DNA from: an uncultured Bacilli bacterium | Lineage (GTDB): Bacteria > Bacillota_I > Bacilli_A > RF39 > UBA660 | Direction of reading: 5' to 3' | NCBI GenBank assembly: GCA_947589725.1 | Contig: CANQCQ010000026.1 | Span: 1 to 10,176 of the forward strand | DNA: 10,176 bases | Part shown: positions 6,486 through 10,176 of the stretch, one piece after another | Position numbering within the stretch: the stretch's first letter is position 1 | Layout of the letters: each line of letters opens with the position of its first letter | The notes under the pieces: model-generated | What the model saw: only the letters and a program-made list of their open reading frames with translations | Database searches by the model: none | Told to the model about the DNA's origin: nothing | Translations under genes and position numbers: made by a program

Positions 6486-6861
6486 AAAATAATGGTTTTC
6501 GGCTGTTATTGTAATCATCAGTGCCTTCTTTTCCAGTAGTTAAATCAGTTGAACTATCTTTGGCTGCATTCCAACATTCAACTATATTGAAATCATATCC
6601 TGCATAGTGTAATAATCCCATAGTAGTATTAATAATTACTGGTAAAAAGAAAAATACAAGTAATGCAATTAGCCAATTTTTTAAAGCATTTTTTAATTTC
6701 TTATTATCTGGATTAACAGTTAGTTGCGTAAAAATTTTTATTAGTGCCACTAGTGCAATAATTGGAACTATTATTTGTAAAAGATTCATTGCTCTTTGCA
6801 CTATCAAAAGTATATTTGCTAGCGCATAATCACTACAGGTCTCAACTAATGCTATATACAT
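6484..6861 (-). CDS. Small two-helix membrane protein, VirB2/TrbC pilin-like topology
   Basis: 125 residues. Two hydrophobic helices (about 24-46 and 62-84) are joined by a short loop, TVNPDNKKLKNALKN, rich in lysine and asparagine. By the positive-inside rule the loop is cytoplasmic and both ends are outside. This places Cys9 and Cys96 on the same outer face, where they could form a disulfide. The C-terminal 25 residues are polar. The topology and size resemble VirB2/TrbC-type pilins, and I recall similar short proteins in uncultured Firmicutes, but no other secretion gene is nearby and there is no typical long signal peptide, so function is open. The start is the ATG at 6861, with AGAGG eight bases upstream; an upstream GTG at 6870 lies inside that ribosome site. 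A weak promoter precedes it and a terminator overlaps its stop, so it may be made on its own or by readthrough from the glycosidase gene. Confidence 0.72.
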   Translation of the reverse strand: MYIALVETCSDYALANILLIVQRAMNLLQIIVPIIALVALIKIFTQLTVNPDNKKLKNALKNWLIALLVFFFLPVIINTTMGLLHYAGYDFNIVECWNAAKDSSTDLTTGKEGTDDYNNSRKPLF

Positions 6862-6867
6862 ACATAA

Positions 6868-6874
6868 CACCTCT
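6868..6874 (-). promoter_or_regulatory. Ribosome binding site of the pilin-like gene
   Basis: AGAGGTG on the minus strand, six bases before the ATG at 6861. It rules out the in-frame GTG at 6870, which is part of this site. Confidence 0.7.
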
Positions 6875-6884
6875 CATACTTCAT

Positions 6885-6913
6885 ATAATAACACAAACTA
6901 TAATTTTATTCTA
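6885..6913 (-). promoter_or_regulatory. Candidate extended -10 promoter of the pilin-like gene
   Basis: Minus strand TGT-TATTAT (the -10 box at 6885-6890 is 5/6 with a TGn extension), a 17-base spacer and TAGAAT (6908-6913, 3/6). It lies in the 55-base gap after the glycosidase stop at 6917. Confidence 0.45.
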
Positions 6914-6916
6914 TAA

Positions 6917-7963
6917 TTATTTAACAATCCAAAAAGTAGGCATATCTCTAAGACCATTAGTACCTCCAGCAACTGGAGTATTAACAATAGAGTTATTAAT
7001 AACTAACTCAGATGAACTTCCACCATCTAAATTAGCCGCATTATAGGCTCCATAGTTTTCCAAAACATCACATAAATCAACCATGTCTGCTCCAATACTA
7101 CTTGGAATTCTACCATTTATTACTAAGAATAAAACTATTCCATCTTGTCTTTGTCCTATAGCACTTCGAGGAGCAATTCCCCATCCACCATTTCCTTGAA
7201 CAAAACTTCTTTTACCATTGACTATTAAAAATGGTCCAAATTCAATGGCATCTCTAATACCAGAATTAATAGCTTCTTGAGCAGTCATTCTACCAAGAAT
7301 AAGCTTATTTTCTTGATTGAAGCCAATAAATCCTCCACCCACACGAGCATCTTCATAATCACTAACTAACTTACCATTGCTAATTACTGTACCATGAGGT
7401 AAAGCTCCATTACTATTCCAATCAGGATCATAAAATCCTGAAGCATTCATAGCAATAATTGCATTATTTCTTTTAGCAACTGTTAAAATATCTTCCCCTC
7501 TACTACCTAAATAAGCTGTTGTTGCAATACTAATTCTTGAGGGATCATAAATAGCAACTAAATAACCCTTATATCCATTACCACTTACTTCAATTACTTT
7601 ATATAAATCATTACCGGGAGACTTTGTAAGTATTTCTTTATCATATTTATTTTTATAAATACTAGTTGTATACTTTTTAAATACAATAGCACTAGTATCA
7701 GTTTCTTCTAAAACTTCAACTACTGAGTTTTTAGCCAAAACCTTTGCTATAAAATCATCACTATAAAACCATTTAGCTAAATATTGATGATTCATAGTAG
7801 TCATTGCACTAGTTATCCAAAAATTTTTAAAACTATAAATTGGACCATAAAAAAGAAATACAAAACAAAGTACACATAAAACAAAGAAACAACATACATA
7901 TTTTAAAATTCTATGTTTTAGTGATAACTTTTTTTCTTCATTACTTCTGTGAAACAACTTCAT
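6917..7963 (-). CDS. Phosphodiester glycosidase family protein (NAGPA domain), second paralogue
   Basis: 348 residues. Basic N-terminus, one cysteine-rich membrane helix (about 21-40), then FWITSAMTTMNHQYLA at 48-63, nearly identical to the same block in the protein at 2083-3150. The NAGPA domain spans about 132-347: MNASGF at 172-177, APRSAIGQRQDG at 264-275 and NLDGGSSSEL at 311-320. The motif order and spacing match the other copy, so the two are clear paralogues, diverged mainly in the region of residues 80-115 and at INGGGF versus MNASGF. Expected to sit on the outer membrane face and cleave a sugar-phosphodiester bond, by family knowledge. It follows the EF-hand protein by five bases. 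Its Shine-Dalgarno AGAGGA (7973-7978) is made of that gene's last codons, so the two are co-translated. Confidence 0.92.
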   Translation of the reverse strand: MKLFHRSNEEKKLSLKHRILKYVCCFFVLCVLCFVFLFYGPIYSFKNFWITSAMTTMNHQYLAKWFYSDDFIAKVLAKNSVVEVLEETDTSAIVFKKYTTSIYKNKYDKEILTKSPGNDLYKVIEVSGNGYKGYLVAIYDPSRISIATTAYLGSRGEDILTVAKRNNAIIAMNASGFYDPDWNSNGALPHGTVISNGKLVSDYEDARVGGGFIGFNQENKLILGRMTAQEAINSGIRDAIEFGPFLIVNGKRSFVQGNGGWGIAPRSAIGQRQDGIVLFLVINGRIPSSIGADMVDLCDVLENYGAYNAANLDGGSSSELVINNSIVNTPVAGGTNGLRDMPTFWIVK

Positions 7964-7968
7964 AATAA

Positions 7969-8535
7969 TTAATCCTCTTTGCCATCAAATTTTCCATCAT
8001 TATTATAGTCTATATATTTTTTATCTGTTTTATACTTAGATAATATACTAGTACTATTCAATAACTTAATATAATCATTATAATTATCTATATTCTTATT
8101 ATAATAATTTATATCTGTTACAAAATAATTAATTACTTGTTCATAAATACTTTTATAGTTACTACACATATTATTTACTTTAGAATCAGGATAATATACT
8201 TCTTCACATAATTTATCCAATTCATCTTTCTTTTTTTCTATTTCATTAACAATAGATTCATAATTTGATAATTTATTTTTTACTACACTATCTTCATTAT
8301 ACATAGTATCGTAATATAAATTACTCAACACCTGTGTATATAATAAATCTCTTTGTTGTTCATAAACACTTACATTAGTACTATATTCTTCAAATATATT
8401 TGAAACATCATTCATACGAGCCAATACTTTAGCTTGATCTTCTCTTAAATTAATTATAAAAGATGAAACACATCCTGAAAATATCATAAGTAATCCTAAT
8501 CCAATCATATATATAGGAAAATTTCTTCTTTTCAT
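7969..8535 (-). CDS. Small membrane-anchored protein with a C-terminal EF-hand calcium loop
   Basis: 188 residues. MKRRN is followed by a hydrophobic segment (about 7-29) containing FSGC at 19-22. This could be a lipobox with Cys22 as the lipid site, but Phe at the -3 position is unusual, so a plain signal-anchor is equally possible. Residues about 32-165 are polar and helical, with heptad-like runs (VVKNKLSNYESIVNEIEKKK), suggesting a coiled coil outside the cell; C110 and C124 could pair. The last residues, DYNNDGKFDGKED (176-188), match the EF-hand/dockerin loop: D1, N3, D5, G6, F8, D9, E12. No named family is recognised. The gene has its own extended -10 promoter and is coupled to the following NAGPA gene, suggesting the two proteins work together at the surface (inference). 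Confidence 0.72.
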   Translation of the reverse strand: MKRRNFPIYMIGLGLLMIFSGCVSSFIINLREDQAKVLARMNDVSNIFEEYSTNVSVYEQQRDLLYTQVLSNLYYDTMYNEDSVVKNKLSNYESIVNEIEKKKDELDKLCEEVYYPDSKVNNMCSNYKSIYEQVINYFVTDINYYNKNIDNYNDYIKLLNSTSILSKYKTDKKYIDYNNDGKFDGKED

Positions 8536-8557
8536 AAATCATCACATCCTAATATAA

Positions 8558-8587
8558 ATTATAACAAGAAAAAAAGATTTTTGTATA
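8558..8587 (-). promoter_or_regulatory. Extended -10 promoter of the EF-hand/NAGPA operon
   Basis: Minus strand TATACA (8582-8587, 4/6), an 18-base spacer and TATAAT (8558-8563) preceded by TGT. The stretch CTTGTTATAAT is identical to that of the promoter at 4549-4577. It lies between the glycosyltransferase stop at 8592 and the ATG at 8535, so transcription can restart inside the gene row. Confidence 0.65.
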
Positions 8588-8591
8588 TAAT

Positions 8592-9524
8592 TTATTCCTC
8601 TTTTTCATTTTCTGTAACTATATACATAGGTCTTTTTTTAATTTCTAAATAAATTTTTGATAAGTATAGACCAAATATTCCTAAGAAAAATAAAAGTAAT
8701 CCACCTACAAAAATTACGATACAAGCCATACTTGGCCATCCACTAACAGGATCTCCAAAAATTAATGTTTTACATATTATAAAAATTATTGCTACAAATG
8801 CTATAAGACAGAAAAGTAATCCCACAAAAGCACTTATAACTAAAGGCGTAGTACTAAATGCTACTATAGCCTCTAAAGCATATTTAAACAATTTTATGAT
8901 AGAAAATTTACTAACACCTTGATTCCTTTTAGGTATATCATACTTCATCCAATATACCTTAAAACCTACATAACTAAATATACCTTTAGTATAACGATTA
9001 GTCTCTTCTAATTTCAATATAGCATCGACCATTTTTCTATTCATAAGTCTACAATCTCGTTCTCCCGGAGTGTAGTTACTAGAAGTAATAAATCCATATA
9101 ATTTATACCAACAATTAGTAAAAAATCTACGAATAAAAGAATAATCTTTATGATTATTAGAGTATAATGCACAACAATCATAATCAGAATTTTCAAGTGA
9201 TATAAACATATCTTTTAATAGTTCTGGAGGATCTTGTAAATCACAGTCCATTATTGTTACATAATCACCAGTAGAATATTTTATTCCAGCATACATTGCT
9301 GCCTCTTTTCCAAAATTTCTAGAAAAAGACAAATATCTTACCCTTTTATCCTTTTTTGAAAGATTTCTAATTAAATTTAAAGACTGATCATAACTACCAT
9401 CATCTATAAATATAATCTCTAAATCTGCATCCATTTCTTTACTAACTTTATTTAATTCATAATATACAGTATTTATATTTTTTTCTTCATTATAGCAAGG
9501 TATAACTACACTAATCTTCTTCAT
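8592..9524 (-). CDS. Membrane glycosyltransferase, family 2, GtrB/DPM-type polyprenyl-phosphate sugar transferase
   Basis: 310 residues, the usual length for this group. The GT-A domain is residues 1-220: VVIPCYNEE (6-14), IDDGS (40-44, nucleotide-sugar binding), FSRNFGKEAA (67-76), DCDLQDPPE (93-101, the metal-binding D-x-D), GERDCRLMNR (154-163) and RYTKGIF (177-183). Two helices follow (about 227-251 and 266-290), then a short basic/acidic tail. This is the layout of GtrB/CsbB/DPM1-like enzymes, which move a sugar from a nucleotide donor to undecaprenyl phosphate on the cytoplasmic side; the sugar cannot be read from the sequence. The ATG overlaps the end of the upstream gene by 14 bases with no clear Shine-Dalgarno, so translation is probably coupled to it. 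The overlapped partner has a GtrA-like membrane part, which fits a GtrA/GtrB pair for lipid-linked sugar synthesis and flipping. Confidence 0.93.
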   Translation of the reverse strand: MKKISVVIPCYNEEKNINTVYYELNKVSKEMDADLEIIFIDDGSYDQSLNLIRNLSKKDKRVRYLSFSRNFGKEAAMYAGIKYSTGDYVTIMDCDLQDPPELLKDMFISLENSDYDCCALYSNNHKDYSFIRRFFTNCWYKLYGFITSSNYTPGERDCRLMNRKMVDAILKLEETNRYTKGIFSYVGFKVYWMKYDIPKRNQGVSKFSIIKLFKYALEAIVAFSTTPLVISAFVGLLFCLIAFVAIIFIICKTLIFGDPVSGWPSMACIVIFVGGLLLFFLGIFGLYLSKIYLEIKKRPMYIVTENEKEE

Positions 9525-10176
9525 CTTTTATAAAGAAATTCGCACATCTTTCTAACAAATCTCCATATATTATAAATTTATAAAATAATAAAGTCATGAT
9601 AAAGAAAATAATATAATAAGAACTATCTGCATAACACTCTAAATAACAATAACAAGAAATTATTAAATAAAGAGGAAAACATATAATATCATGTATCAAC
9701 CTACATTTATATTTAAATACATATTTTTTATTAATAAAATAACTAATAATAAAGAATACAATAAAATGCCATCTAAGTACATTCATTACTCTATATAAAG
9801 TATCACTATCTAAAGTATGGATAAGTATATTTTTAGTTAACAATACCAATAAACTATAAATAATAATCAAAAGTAAATATCTAAATATAAAACCACTTTT
9901 ATTTAGCCATGAGGTATGATTATCTGTTTGTATATAATTATCCAATTTATTAACAAAAGAAGATGTATTACTAGTAAATTTTTTAGGTTTAAATGTTTTA
10001 CTTTTTTTAATCATTTGACCTAATTTACTAAAATCTTTTAATTCCAATATATATCCTTGATCAGCAAATTCTTTTATTATTTGTTTTTGATGATCATTAT
10101 GATGTTCATGGTATTTAGCAAGTCTACTAGCAGCTATTACTTTTTTACCTTTTTTTATTGCATTTAATATTGAGCC
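9511..10176 (-). CDS. Alg13/PssE-like glycosyltransferase domain fused to a four-helix (possibly GtrA-like) membrane domain, 5' end outside the window
   Basis: The frame is open from the right edge to the TAG at 9511, giving 221 visible residues; the start is beyond the window. Visible residues 1-65 match the C-terminal part of family 28 transferases of the Alg13/PssE type: GSIL (1-4, end of the G-G-x-G-S loop), KKVIAASRLAKYHEHHNDHQ (11-30) with the hallmark E-H-x-N-D-H-Q, and DQGYILEL (39-46). After a lysine/serine linker come four helices (about 95-120, 131-150, 160-179, 186-204). ISYFINKKYVF (144-154) resembles the GtrA signature of a helix ending in N-(R/K)-x-(W/Y)-V-F. Alg13/PssE proteins normally act with an Alg14/PssD membrane partner, whose gene may lie just upstream. 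A TTG at 10047 could be mistaken for the start but cuts the domain. It overlaps the GtrB-like gene, supporting a shared pathway. The GtrA assignment is tentative; the transferase part is firm. Confidence 0.8.
   Translation of the reverse strand, partial: GSILNAIKKGKKVIAASRLAKYHEHHNDHQKQIIKEFADQGYILELKDFSKLGQMIKKSKTFKPKKFTSNTSSFVNKLDNYIQTDNHTSWLNKSGFIFRYLLLIIIYSLLVLLTKNILIHTLDSDTLYRVMNVLRWHFIVFFIISYFINKKYVFKYKCRLIHDIICFPLYLIISCYCYLECYADSSYYIIFFIMTLLFYKFIIYGDLLERCANFFIKDEED

Noticed and set aside
6762..7046. Plus-strand open frame of 94 codons
   Set aside because: Antisense across the pilin-like gene, its promoter and the end of the second NAGPA gene; no ribosome site.
7969..8535. Certain lipoprotein assignment for the EF-hand protein
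   Set aside because: IFSGC has Phe at the -3 position, outside the usual lipobox, so lipidation at Cys22 is only one possibility.
8564..8602. Terminator after the family 2 glycosyltransferase
   Set aside because: AAAAAGA and TCTTTTT could pair, but the loop is about 20 bases and the stem has almost no GC; it is more likely chance pairing of A and T runs in the promoter region.
10045..10047. TTG at 10047 as start of the right-hand membrane protein
   Set aside because: The frame stays open to the window edge and the upstream codons encode a conserved Alg13/PssE motif, so this TTG is an internal leucine codon.
1..10176. tRNA, rRNA, CRISPR array, insertion sequence, integrase or riboswitch
   Set aside because: No cloverleaf-like arms with a CCA end, no spaced identical repeats, no transposase-like motifs, and leaders of the mapped promoters are too short for a known riboswitch.

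Overview
The window is strongly AT-rich. All eleven genes lie on the minus strand, so transcription runs from the right edge to the left. Short intergenic gaps, clear Shine-Dalgarno sites, Gram-positive-style N-terminal membrane anchors, BspA-type repeat proteins and TGn extended -10 promoters point to a low-GC Bacillota (Firmicutes) or Mollicutes-related lineage, probably an uncultivated gut-type organism. Tryptophan is read from TGG and no long gene is broken by TGA, so the ordinary bacterial code fits. Even so, none of the ten visible stop codons is TGA (seven TAA, three TAG).

In transcription order: (1) 10176-8592 encodes an Alg13/PssE-like glycosyltransferase domain fused to a four-helix, possibly GtrA-like, membrane domain; the gene continues beyond the window. 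It overlaps a GtrB/DPM-type family 2 glycosyltransferase. (2) 8563-6917 has its own promoter, a small membrane-anchored protein ending in a canonical EF-hand calcium loop, and a first NAGPA-type phosphodiester glycosidase. (3) 6890-6465 encodes a small two-helix VirB2/pilin-like membrane protein followed by a hairpin terminator. (4) 6449-4593 has a good promoter, a cytoplasmic leucine-rich-repeat protein and an overlapping small protein of unknown function. (5) 4577-770 has the best promoter of the window, a membrane-anchored protein with a duplicated DUF6273-like domain, a second NAGPA protein, a membrane-anchored polysaccharide deacetylase, and a terminator. (6) From 695 leftwards is the start of a BspA-family repeat surface protein that runs off the left edge.

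Most products appear to act at or outside the membrane. A plausible reading, inferred from domains and context only, is a cell-surface glycan locus: sugars are loaded on a lipid carrier and moved across the membrane by the right-hand genes, and the external glycan is trimmed or modified by two phosphodiester glycosidases and a deacetylase. The DUF6273-like, EF-hand and BspA proteins would be surface partners or adhesins. The two NAGPA operons share an identical 11-base promoter core (CTTGTTATAAT), which hints at co-expression. The LRR, pilin-like and small unknown genes have no evident link to glycan chemistry. No RNA gene, CRISPR array, transposase or integrase was seen, and no gap between genes exceeds 300 bases.
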